A DNA stretch of 64,000 nt from contig JAWHQI010000005.1 of the NCBI GenBank assembly GCA_033032865.1, positions 10,564,001 to 10,628,000 of the forward strand, written 5' to 3'. Below the pieces are notes generated by a model. It worked only from the letters and a program-made list of their open reading frames with translations. It had not been told where the DNA came from and searched no databases. The position numbers and the translations under genes were made by a program. Source of the stretch: Dactylorhiza incarnata. Lineage: Eukaryota; Streptophyta; Magnoliopsida; Asparagales; Orchidaceae. Below are positions 1 to 11,582 of this stretch, in pieces (within the stretch, counting starts at the first letter, position 1; each line of letters starts with the position of its first letter).

Positions 1-848
1 GATCATCATTGATTACAATAAGATGTTTCTTGTATTTCGATAAGTCTTCCGCCTCATAACCATATAGTTGTTTTACCTTGCGCTTTCATGCTTACTTAAA
101 GTCTTTTATTTTGTGTGCATCATCACTTGAATCTTCAAATTCCTTTCTTGCAATAAGTAGTAGACTTGCTTGGTAAACTCTATATTGGTTGCTTTTAACA
201 TGAATTTTTTTTGCTATAAAACTCTGATTTATTTCTATGAAAATATTATTATGCTAAAAACTCTGATTCATTAATGGATTTCAATATAGCTATGTGAGTG
301 TTTTCATAAATTCAAATAAAAATATAAATCCATAGGCTATGTCATTAGATTTAAAATGCTTAAATGTTTCCAATAATTATTATCCATGACTTCATATCTC
401 ACCATAGCGGGGGCGTAGGGTTATAGACATTAGATAACCTTTATCTCTAGCCATGTCTTGTCCTTTACCGGGGAGGGTTCTTGTGGGGCCTTGCGAGGCA
501 CTGGAGGGAAAGAGTGCTAGGTTAAGTTTTTGTCTAGTGTTTGCATATGGGACTAACACCCCAACCTACGACATGTATGCAGCTCCTCATGCCCATCCGT
601 CACTTAGTACGGGGCTAGGGTGTAGACATATTGTCTGGGTAGTTTAGTTACTTGGAAATCATTACATTTTTTTATGCTTAAAACTCTTATATAAAAAGGG
701 GATGAACCAACATAATAATACTTAAAAATGTTATATTGCAAAAAACTCTGATCTATCTCTATAAAAATTACTCTAAAACTCCTTATCATTTCCTTCTCTA
801 CAAGCTCGATCATGCCTTTATCTTATTGTCAACTTTTAAGTAGTGTCT
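1..848 (+). mobile_element. NF-family copia retrotransposon, internal fragment
   Basis: The stretch is the reverse complement of about 53775-54714, which lies inside the NF element just before its polypurine tract. Agreement is close along the whole length. No gene is evident. The short open frames here (for example 453-647) recur only because the sequence is repeated. The fragment is cut by the window edge on the left. It stops at about 845-852, some 70 bases short of the polypurine tract expected from NF, where gypsy element G-left begins. It lacks the 94-base insertion seen in the other copy at 53869-53962. Confidence 0.85.
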
Positions 849-852
849 CCTT

Positions 853-2233
853 ATAAGACCCCGCGTCCTCGCGCCCATAGAGAGCGAACGAGAGGTCGAA
901 GGCGTGAATGCTGACGGTTTCCTTCTCCACCCAGGAGGGAAGGATGCTGGAGATGTCCACCCGGTTGGTCTCCGGCTTCCAGTTAACCAGGAGCTCGCCG
1001 GTCTCATCGCGACGCCTCTGGCCGAGACCGAAATTGTAGTGGTTGACGAGGATGGGCAGGACGGACGTTCTGGAAACCTCCTGGCAGGGCTCGTCATCCT
1101 CACCCCCTGCGAAGAGGGCGGTGAGGTCGAACTCGTCGAAAGCCGCCTCGCGGGGCACCTTTCCTTTCGAGGAGGCGAGCGAGATCCCGCTCGTCTTACT
1201 CTTCTTCTTTTGCGGAGACTTTGGGGGAACGGCATGACCCCCAGGGGCTCCCGATCTCTTGCGAGAAGAGGGCTCACTCGGAGAAGAGGTGCCTCGGCAA
1301 GCCTCCGCCCCCATGGTCGCGAGAGTTAGGGTAGCGTCAGTTTTACGATGGCTCCCGTAGGGTGGATGGAGAGGAAGATCCCGCTCGCCTAAAAATAGTG
1401 GAAGAGTTAATAAGTACGGGTACCGGAAAAGGGAGCGGGGGGTTTGATGATGGAGCGAGATCTTTTACCTTCCCCGGCGAGTACGGGAAGAAGCTTGTCG
1501 ACGTTGCGGTGGAGATGGACGACCTCGAAGTTCTTCTTGCAGAAGAACTGGTAGAGAAGGGCGTCGTGACCTCCGAGAGCGGCGGGTCGGTAGGTGGTCT
1601 CACCGTGCTGGACTAGCGAGAACGGGATATTTCCTAAGTTCCTCTTGATGAGAAGGAACTTCTGCGCCCAGAAGTGGGCTTTGTTGACGGTCTCGTCCAC
1701 CTTAGGACCTTAGCCCACGAAGTAGGCTGTCCCCTCCTTGAACGCGCGGAACGAGAACAACTTCCGGAAGACCAGGATGCTGAACTCGATGCGCTCCTCG
1801 CAAAGGAAGTAGGCGTAAGCTATGATCACCGCCATGGCGTTAGGGGTTAGCTGGCCCGGAACAACGCCATAGTGCTTGAACACCTGACGAGAGGCAAGAA
1901 GATCAGGATTAGTTTGCATGATAAGCGAGACTAGACCGACACAGAATAAGAAATGAGCGAGAACGATCATACCTGGCGAACTTCCGGCCATAGTGGAAGA
2001 CGCAGGCCGACCGCGAAGTGGGCGGTAGGGATGGCCAGCTCGCCGGCACGCGGGTCGTTGATCACGTCATCCTCGCTTGGACGACGTGCCTCGAATGGGG
2101 GGGGGGGGGTGATATAGTCGGCGACCGCGCGAAGATACTCCTCGTCGGTCAAGTTGCAGTGGTAGAAAGTGTGCTCGGTGAAAGCCTTCGCAATCTTACG
2201 CCGACCCTCCGATTCATGAGCATCGGCGCCCAT
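853..2233 (-). pseudogene. Antisense gene 2 of G-left (Transposase_28-like), truncated
   Basis: The reading frame runs antisense to the element. Three exons are inferred: 2233-1973, 1883-1469, and 1388 to the junction at about 853. They are separated by GT-AG introns of 89 and 80 bases with matching phases (0, then 1). Exon 1 and the start of exon 2 resemble the plant family called putative gypsy-type transposon (PF04195, Transposase_28). The resemblance is in the order of a PxHFxxGLxLP-like segment, then VFKHYGVVPGQLTPNA. That assignment is from memory of the family, not a search. Exon 3 is basic and Ser-rich (PQKKKSKTSG). Damage: a stop at about 1710 where the other copy has Ser, and truncation of the C-terminus by the 849 breakpoint. 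A run of 13 G at 2097-2109 keeps this frame open, while the other copy has 6 G. Function unknown. Confidence 0.72.
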
Positions 2234-2456
2234 CCTGATAACCTGCGAGAAAGAAAGTAGGGCGAGACCGGGAAGGAGCGAGAGCTCTGAAGCGGGGCAG
2301 GAAGAAGTTTGACAGTAAATGCGGTGGTTGACTCAGTTATGGCCACCTATTTATAGCCAAAACAAAAGGGTGGGAAGAAGTCCAAATGCCGGCGGGCACG
2401 GGCAGCAGGAAAAAACATCACATCATGTCCGCGGGCGAGAAAAACCTGTGGGGTTA

Positions 2457-4191
2457 TGATGAGTCCCAATTATATACACATACATAGACTCATCTGGTCC
2501 GTTTATCTAGTCATTCCACTGCACTTTAGCCTTGTTTTTGCTCATATTTGTCATTATATGCTAGGTGCACTTCTTGGTCTAATTTAGTGTGTTTTGTATG
2601 CTTATTCTCTTTTGATAGCCTTATCGTTTTGTTGAGTGCCACTTTCAGTGGCCTGATTAGCATTTATGTAGAAACAGGAGTCGTGCAGGTGTTCCCGGTA
2701 CAATTCTGTACAGGAACACTGCGCACGATCACTGATTCTATTGCGCACGAGCACTGGTCGTGCACCGCTGATCGTGTGCGCTTAACCCTTTTTTTTAGTT
2801 CTGTCTCGGACAGTGCGCACGACCACCTACAATAGTGCGCATGACCATCGATCGTGCACCACTGTTCGTGCGCACTTAACATCAATTTTATGAGTTCTGT
2901 TTCGACCAGTGCGCACGACCACCTACGATAGTGCGCACGACCACAGGTCGTGCGCAACTGGTCGTGCGAACATGGTATTTTATAAATTTCTTACATTGCA
3001 GGCTCCACCCAGGCAGGCGCACGATCACAGGATTCCAGCGCGCACGATCACTGGTCGTGCGCCAATGACCGTGCGCACTGTTTAATCCAGCGCCTATAAA
3101 TACTCCTGCTCGCGAATTAGGTCGGGATCCATCATCCGACTCCCCCCAGCTCCACCGTTTTCTGCCCTTTTTGCAGGGTTTTGCCTCCTTCACCGCCCAC
3201 CTTAGGGAGGATCTCCGGGCAAGCTTTCAACGCCAAATCGTCGCCGGAGCTTCCTCTCGGCCATCTCCTTCATCCAAGAGCTTCAAGAAGGGAGTCAACC
3301 TAGCCCTCTTCTTCAAGATCGGAGCAGCTTGTGTGATCATTCCACCGGTTCGTGACACGAGGAAGACGGGTCCATTGGAGAGTAGTGACAGCTCTCTCTA
3401 TCCTGGACGCAGTTGAGGACCGAGCTTGGACGCGGATTGACAACCCGGCGATTCCTTCCGTGAAACCTCAACAAGACTTCAGAGTCGGTCGATTTCGCAC
3501 ACTCACCTCCTCTTGCAGTTGATAGTTTAGTTGGATTTCTTATATGTTTGATGAAGTATACTTTTATTTGTTAATATTAGTATGAAATCATGTCTATGTG
3601 ATTGAGTAATCATGTTATATTTTCATTTGAGGTGTGCCCTGTGGTGTGGATTGTTTGTTGTGTTGTGCCGCCCTAACAATTGTTAGTGGTGTGCTTTGCG
3701 AAGAGGTGCTTGCGACCCTCATTCTGCCGTTCTCTCCACTCCATCCGCTAGCCTACTCTTCCATCCGCCTAGCGAAGCGTGGCATAGCGGCCCGTGTAAT
3801 CCACTCGCCCTACGAAGCAGCGCGCTCAAGTCCTGCATAGTTCGATACCGCTTGCCTACTCTTCCATCCGCCCTTGCGACGCAGCGCGCTCAAGGCCTGC
3901 CTAGTCTCCATCCCGCCAAGCGAAGCATTGCATAGTGGCAATGCATAGGAGTAGTTGATAGCTTTTATTTTATTTCCACAATCCAAAACCCCTCGTTTCC
4001 GCATCCATCCAACGTAAAGGACTTCGATCTCAAGTCCTTCCTCGATTGTAAACTCAACCTCACTGTGTTCCTTAGAGATTCGATACTCGGGGATTACTCC
4101 TCATTTTATATTACTTGAACGATCGGTACACTGCCGTTTTGTGCCGCAGTCTTGCTACCGCCTATAGCGGTGTGCTAAGATTCGCGCATCT
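2457..4191 (+). repeat. X 5' LTR
   Basis: It is nearly identical to 13661-15397. It begins TGATGAG and ends GCGCATCT, where the other LTR has the canonical final A. U3 (about 2690-3085) contains a cluster of inverted motifs built on CACGACCACTGGTCGTG. The distal part (3700-3935) has a second degenerate array of CATCCGCC and GCGAAGC words. Short frames inside it are repeat shadows, not genes. Confidence 0.92.
3094..3102 (+). promoter_or_regulatory. TATA box of X 5' LTR
   Basis: CTATAAATA lies directly downstream of the palindromic motif cluster. It is repeated in the 3' LTR at 14297-14305 and in the related solo LTR at 22378-22386. Transcription of X would start some 30 bases downstream. Confidence 0.65.
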
Positions 4192-4197
4192 TGTTTT

Positions 4198-4217
4198 TGG
4201 CGCCATTGCCGGGGAAC
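4198..4217 (+). other. Primer binding site of X
   Basis: TGGCGCCATTGCCGGGGAAC starts six bases after the LTR end. It has the form common in plant Athila/Tat gypsy lineages. The same site with small changes occurs in Y at 11557-11576 (minus strand). The primer tRNA was not assigned. Confidence 0.75.
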
Positions 4218-4444
4218 ACAGACGTGTGAGTTTCTTGAGTGGTAGACGAGAGATTGTAGTTCTTTTTCGCTTGTATATCCATTTTTCTACTTTGTTTTTG
4301 TCTTAAAAAATTTTAGCCTCTTAATTTTCTGTGCTCTGTTTTTTTTTTTTTTTTACTTTTCTAAAGCAGGTTTTCCAGATTTATTTTGTGTGTGTAGTAT
4401 TATTTTGCAAAGAATCTTTATTTTCTGTTTATCCATATATTTCT

Positions 4445-5740
4445 ATGATGTATTCTGAAGCCGAGTGTCGTCTTTATGACACTTTGCGTCGATACATCGA
4501 CGCCATGACTGCTTTAAACGATGAGCATTGTATTAGGTGCTTGCTATGTCAAGGTTTAGGTCATATGGTGAAGGATTGCCCTCATCTGTGCGACCCTTCC
4601 CCCTCTGAGGACGTGTACGCAGCATCCCCCCGTTTATGGGAGACAACTGCGGACAGGCCCACCAGAGTGTTGCCTGGCCCCTACACTGACATCGCATATC
4701 ATGCTCGATCTTTGCCCTTGGAGATTACTGAGGAATCTCTCGCCGCGTACAGCTCTTTCATGGGTCCCTCAATCCCCTTTTATGAGCTTCCCTTGAGTGA
4801 CGATGTGCACTCATTCAATGGTCAATAGGGACAGGATTGGGAACTCATGGATGCACCAGTATGGTGTGCAGATTCTGGTTCTTTCTGCGGGGAGGCGTCT
4901 GTGGATATTTTCGCGGAGGCGACTGCTCATTTATTTTTTGATCATGAGAGCAGTCTGGTTCCTCCGTATTCCTTGCAAAATTCATCTACTTCTATCTTTA
5001 GTGAGAAGGCTGATGATGTTGTGCGGGTGGTTTATTCGGCGCCTGAGGTTGCGCCAAGGTGGGACGAGGATTTCATTCTCGCTGATGGGGAGTGTGATAC
5101 CTTTGAACACGATGACGCACCGCGGTGGGATGAGGAGGATTCTCTTTCCGAGGAGGAGGTATTTACTTACTTCTTGGATGGGGACATCCATCTCACCAGT
5201 GAGGACCCCGAGCTCCTGGGTTCCCCTCGTTACGACTCATATGATACCGACAGTGATCTGTGATTGGATCCTTCCAGGAGTGAAACCGGGATCACTCCTC
5301 CTTTATTTGATTCTTTTAGTTCTTCGTCCATTTTATTTCCTAATCAACCTTCTTTTAATGCTGATATTGATAAGTTCATCCTTCCTGCTTCCCCGCCTGC
5401 TTTAATGTCTGATATTTCATTTATCCCTCTGCAGATGCTTGAATTTATAGACCCATTCTTGGGTAATTTTGAGAGGCAGTTTTGGCAGGGAAAGCAGTTG
5501 GCAATGATGAATTCAATCGTCTATTCCACTTCATCATCATTGCCTGCTTTTTCCTTGAAAGACTGGGTGCAGGGAGGAAAGCATTACTTCATCCATGACC
5601 GCAGGTTGGAGGACAGGAAGAGGATGAAGAAGGACAAAATATGGAGATGGAAAGCTCCTGATCCTCTTAACTGCTGTTGTTGGGTCTTCGGGCCCATCTC
5701 TTTTATTCTTAGTTACCATTTTAAATCAACTTATAGTTGA
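4445..5740 (+). pseudogene. Gag-like zinc-knuckle protein of X, broken by two stops
   Basis: One frame of about 431 codons is interrupted by TAG at 4826-4828 and TGA at 5261-5263. Near residue 30 there is one CX2CX4HX4C knuckle (CLLCQGLGHMVKDC), the nucleic-acid-binding motif of retroviral gags. The middle is very acidic and repeats APRWDE(D/E). The last part is the best conserved between X and Y: it has a hydrophobic stretch around LQMLEFIDPFLGNFER, then a basic tail rich in R, K and W. I start it at the ATG matching the start used in Y. The TAG is CAG in Y, so it is a C-to-T change. No capsid domain is recognisable by eye. The likely role is RNA packaging of a non-autonomous element; this is inference from the knuckle and position. 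Confidence 0.65.
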
Positions 5741-6721
5741 TCATTTTGAGGCATGTAATATTTAGGATTTACCATCTTTTGCTCTATGCTTAGACTATTA
5801 TTAAAACTGCTTAATACAGGTATTAAGTCCAGCTTAAGGACGGTAAACAAAAGCGCTGCTGGGAGACAACCCAAGTTTTTGTTGCTAACCTGTTAATAGT
5901 TTAGTTTTATATATTTTTGCTTGGAGCCTTTTTGCCTGCAGGTGTGCGGCAATTTCTTTTGGTGGCGGACTTGGATTCCCTTCGCAGTATTAACGCCAAT
6001 CTTCTGGTACGCTCATATCTGAGCATAGGTACCCTCTTCCTCAACATTTCTTTATTCTCATTGTCTTAATTCATGTGATTGTCCAATTCAAGTCTGGGGG
6101 GGAGTGTACCGAGTGTTCACTGCACGTGCACTAGTGCTTAGCATGCTGGAAGTATTTTATTTTCAGTTTTATGATTTATTTACTTTCTTCGCACACCACT
6201 GCACCCACTTTAGCGCGCACTCACTTGTTTGTGTGCTTCCGTTCACGCTTATCTTGGTTTGGAATGTGAAATAGGATGTTAGCTTAGGAATTGCAAATCA
6301 GAGTGCGATGTTGACTCTTGTAGTGCTCTAGTCGCATATTCCTTGCTTGCATAGAAATTTGAGTAGAATTAGATTGTCTCTATACTTTTAATTTACAATT
6401 AGTGTTCTTGCGTAGTTTTTGATTTATTTTACTCATTTGGTGAATGTAACAGAAATTTGCGGTAGCACGGTGTTGTGTGTATGCAAGCGCTAGTTGTGTG
6501 TTGCTCGAGTCGGAAGGAAGGTTTACCTTTCTCGTGGGCTAAGAACTTGCCCCAAGCGACTCTTGAAGCATGGGCGAGAGCAACTCATTTTGTTAAATGT
6601 GATGTAGGCCATTTTTGGCTAGTTTGAGCCTTGTTTTCCATGACCTATGCGTTCACCTTTGCAAGCCAAGTTTGTGCCTACCCTTCTTTTAATTTTCAGT
6701 TTTATCACCTTTGCTAACGTT
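5741..6721 (+). other. Non-coding 3' part of X interior (first half)
   Basis: No coding frame is convincing here. The stretch contains AGTCTGGGGGGGAGTGTACC at about 6091, which resembles the polypurine tract of the family but lies internally. It is matched in inverted orientation by Y at 9130-10115. It ends at about 6721 where Y begins. About 250 bases that Y retains (8890-9130) are missing from X at this junction. Confidence 0.7.
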
Positions 6722-8317
6722 CGAGGAAGGACTTGAGATTGAAGTCCTTTAGGTCAGATGGAATGCGGGAGAGTTGGTTTGGCTTTTGGAAAATAAATGA
6801 AAACAACTATAACTACTCCTATGCAGGCCTTGAGCGCATTGCTTCGCTAGGCGGGATGAAAATTAGGCAGGCCTTGAGCGCGCTGCGTCGCAAGGGCGGA
6901 TGGATGAGTAGGCAAGCGGAATCGAACTATGCAGGCCTTGAGCGCGCTGCTTCGTAAGGCGAATGGATTACACGGGCCGCTATGCCACGCTTCACTAGGC
7001 GGATGGACGAGAAGGCTTGCGGATGGAATGGTTCGCACCGACGGAGTCGGAATGGATTACACGGGCCGCTATGCCACGCTTCGCTAGGCGGATGGAAGAG
7101 TAGGCATACGGATGAGGGTCGCAAGCACCTCGTCGACAAGCACGCCACTAGCAATTGCTAGTGCGGCACACGAACGTGATGGCGGGATGGAGGATGGAAT
7201 GGGGCGCTCCTCACTTGCATAAACCGCTCATATCAATTTTACATTAACATGAAATACAAAAATAACATGATAAGGTTTAAGCAAACATTGTTCATACACC
7301 CAAACTATAAAGGAAAACGATACTACAGTATAAAGGGGGTTTAGATTACAACCAAAGCACGGAGACTCATCGGAGGTTCACGGCCGGAATATAGGGTTGT
7401 CAATCCTTGTCCGGGCTCGGGCTCCAACTGCCGTCCGGGGTCCGGAAGAGCTGTCACCTTCTTCTATTATACCCGTTTTCTCCGTCAATCTTCACTGGCC
7501 ACGATCTCACCGGAGAACTTCATATATGCAGCAGGAAATCCCTTGAAATGGAGCTTTCGAGATGCACGATCAATGGAGGAGGCCTAGAGGATGCTCCGGC
7601 TTGAGATTTGCAAGAGAATGGCGGCCGGAGCTCCTCCCGAAGGTGGGCGGTGATGGAGAGGCGAGATGGGCGCTCTGGAGCAGGAAACAACGCTGAAATC
7701 GGTCTAAAATACGGGTTAGGGCGAAAGGATTCGTGAAAACGCGTATTTATAGAAAGCAGAATTTTGAGCGCGCATGGTCAGTGGCGCACGACCAGTGACC
7801 GTGCGTGAAGGAATGCATGTGATAGTGCGCGAAGAACCTGTAGCATAATCCTGAACTGCAAAATAGCGCATGATCAGTGGCGCACGACCAGTGGTCGTGC
7901 GCACTATATCCAGTGGTCGTGCGCAGTGCCAGACAGAGCCATTTTAAGTGAGAATTAATGCACGATCAGTGGCGCACGATCAGTGGCGCACGACCAGTGG
8001 TCGTGCGCACTAATATCCAGTGCTCGTGCGCAGTGTTCCTATGCAGTTTTTGTGCCCGGAACACTCGTACAACCCCTGTATCAACATGAAAGATCATCGG
8101 GCCACGCAAATGGGCATTCCACACATTCTCAAATATAGAAATTAAATTGCAACATAAAGCATAAGTAAGATAAACATAAAAATACACCGAAACGGGCCTA
8201 AAAGTGCACATAGCATGGAATATCAAATATGAATGAAAACATGCCTAAAGTGTAGTGCAAAGACTAGATAATCGGCCCGAATGAGTCCAAAAATATGTAT
8301 ATAATTGGGACTCATCA
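6722..8317 (-). repeat. Y 3' LTR, truncated, X-like
   Basis: Read on the minus strand it begins TGATGAGTCC at 8317 and follows the X LTR down to the part equivalent to X position 4055. It then stops, so its last 140 or so bases are missing. Motif cluster 7775-8035 (CACGACCAGTGGTCGTG and variants). A TATA box (CTATAAATA on the minus strand) is near 7743-7752. Confidence 0.82.
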
Positions 8318-8333
8318 CACCCCCAGACTTACC
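8318..8333 (-). other. Polypurine tract of Y
   Basis: On the minus strand, AAGTCTGGGGGTG abuts the LTR start at 8317. It is the same tract as that of X at 13648-13660. It marks second-strand priming and the element's orientation. Confidence 0.7.
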
Positions 8334-10115
8334 TGTTTGCGCGTCCCGAGCAAGCAAATTCGGCGGAGTAGGGAAAATGGTGGTTAGCGTAGAGAATTGC
8401 AAAGAAAGAGTCAGATGCGAAGTATCATACCCATGCAAATAGAAATTCTGTAAAAGAAGATTCTAACTATACTAATTAATTTACAAAAGTATACATGCGT
8501 AAATAGAGATTTATTTGTACTCAGATGGTGAATCATGAAGAATTTGTGCGGTCGTGCCTGATGTGAAAGTAAACAAGCCACTCAGGAGGGTGTTGCTAAA
8601 GACCGGAATTCGGGAATAACTCCGCTGAAATCCATCAACGACGAGAACCATAAGCTTGCCCGGTTACACTCTCTCCACGGCACTAGCAAACTCACAAGTT
8701 AAATCAATAGGACTTCGGGTTATAATTGGGCTTAGGTTACGGTATGATATTCAATGATAAACGAAACGGCTACGCAACCCAAATGAGCAACATCGAAATG
8801 CTTACCCTGAACAAGCCCAAAACAGCGCTAATGTACCACACCCCCAGACTTAGCTTGAAAAACGGGTGTGTACACAGCCTACTCCAAACAAATACCAACT
8901 AAATTTTCTATTACGCCCAAGGGGATTTCTTATCATTTTTATTCTTTATAGATTTTTTCTTTTAACTTCATTTTTTTATCCCCCGGTTGGTTTACAACAA
9001 TATGTTCAGCACACAATACACTTTTTCTTCACATCACAAAAATTTCCATACATCACATCCAAATATGAAATGTAATTTCAGTTAACTCACTACTTGGCTG
9101 CGATAATAGGATAAGCTTCAGGCTTTGGTGATTTAAAAGAAGAGCTGAAACAAAAGAAGGGTAGGCACAAATTTGGCTTGCAAAGGTAAACGCATAGGTC
9201 ATGGAAAACAAGGCTCAAACTAGCCAAAAATGGCCTACATCACATTTAACAAAATGAGTTGCTCTCGCCCATGCTTCAAGAGTCGCTTGGGGCAAGTTCT
9301 TAGCCCACGAGAAAGGTAAACCTTCCTTCCGACTCGAGCAACACACAACTAGCGCTTGCTTACACACAACAACGTGCTACCGCAAATTTCGGTTACATTC
9401 ACCAAATGAGTAAAATAAATAAAAAACCACGCAAGAACACTAATTGTAAATTAAAAGTATAGAGACAATCTAATTCTACTCAAATTTCTATGCAAGCAAG
9501 GAATATGCGACTAGAGCACTACAAGAGTCAACATCGCACTCCAATTTGCAATTCCTAAGCTAACATCCTATTTCACATTCCAAACCAAGATAAGCGTGAA
9601 CGGAAGCACACAAACAAGTGAGTGTGCACTCAAGTGGGTGTAATGGTGTGTGGAGAAAGTAAATAAATCATAAAACTGAAAATAAAATACTTCGAGCATG
9701 CTAAGCACTAGTGCACGTGCAGTGAACACTCGGTACACTCCCCCCAGACTTGAATTGGACAATCACATGAATAATGACAATGAGAATAAAGAAATGTTGA
9801 GGAAGAGGGTACCTATGCTCAGATATGAACATACCAGAAGATTGGTGTTAATACTGCGAAGGGAATCCAAGTCCGCCACCAAAAGAAATTGCCGCACACC
9901 TGTAGGCAAAAAGGCTCCAAGCAAAAATATATACAACTACTATTAGCGGGTTAGAAAAAAAATAAAAGCAACAAAAACTTGGGTTGTCTCCCAGCAGCGC
10001 TTTTGTTTACCGTCCTTAAGCTGGACTTAATACATGTATTAAGCAGTTTTAATAACATTGTCTAAGCATAAAAGCAAAAGTTAATAAATCCTAAATATTA
10101 CATGCCTCAAAATGA
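8334..10115 (-). other. Non-coding 3' interior of Y
   Basis: I see no gene. The stretch holds two further internal copies of the tract-like word AGTCTGGGGG(G/T)G (minus strand, near 8840 and 9742). It also has AT-rich sequence at 8890-9090. It is the inverted counterpart of 5741-6714 plus 13082-13647 of X. Confidence 0.65.
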
Positions 10116-11328
10116 TCAACTATAAGTTGATTTAAAATAGTAACTAAAAATAAAAGAGATGGGTCCGAAGACCCCACAGCAGCAGTCAAGAGGATCATGA
10201 GCTTTCCATCTCCATATTTCGTCTTTCTTCATCCTCTTCCTCTCCTCCAACCTGCGGTCATGGATGAAGTAACGCTTTCCTCCCTGCACCCAGTCTTTCA
10301 AGGAAAAAGCAGGCAATGATGATGAAGTGGAATAGACGATTGAATTCATCATTGCCAACTACTTTCCCTGCCAAGACTGCCTCTCAAAATTACCCAAGAA
10401 TGGGTCTATAAATTCAAGCATCTGCAGAGGGATAAATGAAATATCAGACAATAAAGTAGACGGTGAAGCAGGAAGGATGAACTTATCAATATCAGCATTA
10501 AAAGAAGGTTGATTAGGAAATAAAATGGACGAAGAACTAAAAGAATTAAACAAAGGAGGAGTGATCCCGGTTTCACTCCTGGCAGGATCCAAGGATAGAT
10601 CACTATCATCATCTTAAGTATCATAGCGAGGGGAACCCAAGAACTCAAGGGCCTCAGTGGTGAGTTGGACCTCCTCGTCCCATGAGGAAGTGCAAACCTC
10701 CTCATCAAAGAGAGTATCCTCCTCATCCCACCGAGGTGCATCATCGTGATCAAAGGATTCATTCTCCCCTTCGGGGAAGACGAACTCCTCATCCCACTTT
10801 GGAGCACCCTCCGAGTCAGAAGCATCACCCCACTCCTTCACTTCGATAGGATCATAAAAAAATGTGTGTAGAAAAATCATGCAAAGAAACTGGAGGAACA
10901 AAAAGATTTGGTTCCTCCGTAAAAAGATCCGCTAACGCCTCCCCAATGGAAAGAATACTTTCCTCATCATACTCAAGTGCATCAAGGAGCTCCCATTCCT
11001 CTCCTTGTTGGCTAACAGATGAGTGATCATCATCACTGGGAGTGAAGCCATACACAGGGAGTGAGGAGTCCATGCACGAGACAAGCTCGGGGGTAAAGGG
11101 CACCATTGCATCCATGGGTAAAGAATGAGCGATAGGGACAATGTTGTCATGAGTGGAGGAGCAGCGGTCAGGCTTGAAAAGACTAGGACAGTCCTTCAAT
11201 TCATGACCCTCTCCTCGACACAACCAGCAAACAAAGTTCCTACACTGCCTAGCATTTAACTCATTCATTTGATCTATATAATAGACCTTCTTGTCGTAAG
11301 TGCTAGGAGAAATGTCCCATGATGACAT
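10116..11328 (-). pseudogene. Gag-like zinc-knuckle protein of Y, broken
   Basis: It is homologous to the X ORF at 4445-5740. It carries the same knuckle (CWLCRGEGHELKDC, CX2CX4HX4C) near residue 34, the same acidic APRWDEE repeats, and the same conserved C-terminal block ending in basic and Trp-rich sequence. Breaks: a frameshift between about 10901 and 10852, a stop near 10614 and another near 10359. The first 130 residues diverge strongly from X, while the last 150 are nearly the same. This suggests either stronger constraint at the C-terminus or recombination in the middle. Function as for X, inferred. Confidence 0.62.
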
Positions 11329-11556
11329 ATTTGACAATTCAAGCAGATATAACGAGACTGAAATTCTTTGCAAGAAAATTTACACAAACTAATAAAACTT
11401 CTTGGATTAGACTTGCCTAAAACTTTAAAACAGAAGAGAAATAAACAAACAAACAGAAAATGATCAGAAAGCAAAAAAAAATAATAAAGCGGCTATACAC
11501 ACTGGAAGAAACCTCTCTCTCTCAGCTCTCCCTCTCAAGAAAACTCACACGTCTGT

Positions 11557-11576
11557 GTTCCCCAGCAACGGCGCCA
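11557..11576 (-). other. Primer binding site of Y
   Basis: On the minus strand this reads TGGCGCCGTTGCTGGGGAAC, starting six bases inside the 5' LTR end. It is the same class of site as in X. Confidence 0.75.
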
Positions 11577-11582
11577 AAAACT

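Noticed and set aside
453..647. Open frame of 64 residues conserved at 54068-54262
   Set aside because: Conservation reflects two recent copies of the non-coding NF interior. It is short, has no context, and overlaps another frame on the other strand.
3634..3935. Small open frames repeated at 14840-15141 and inverted near 6847-7154
   Set aside because: They lie in LTR repeat words and recur only because the LTR recurs. There is no motif.
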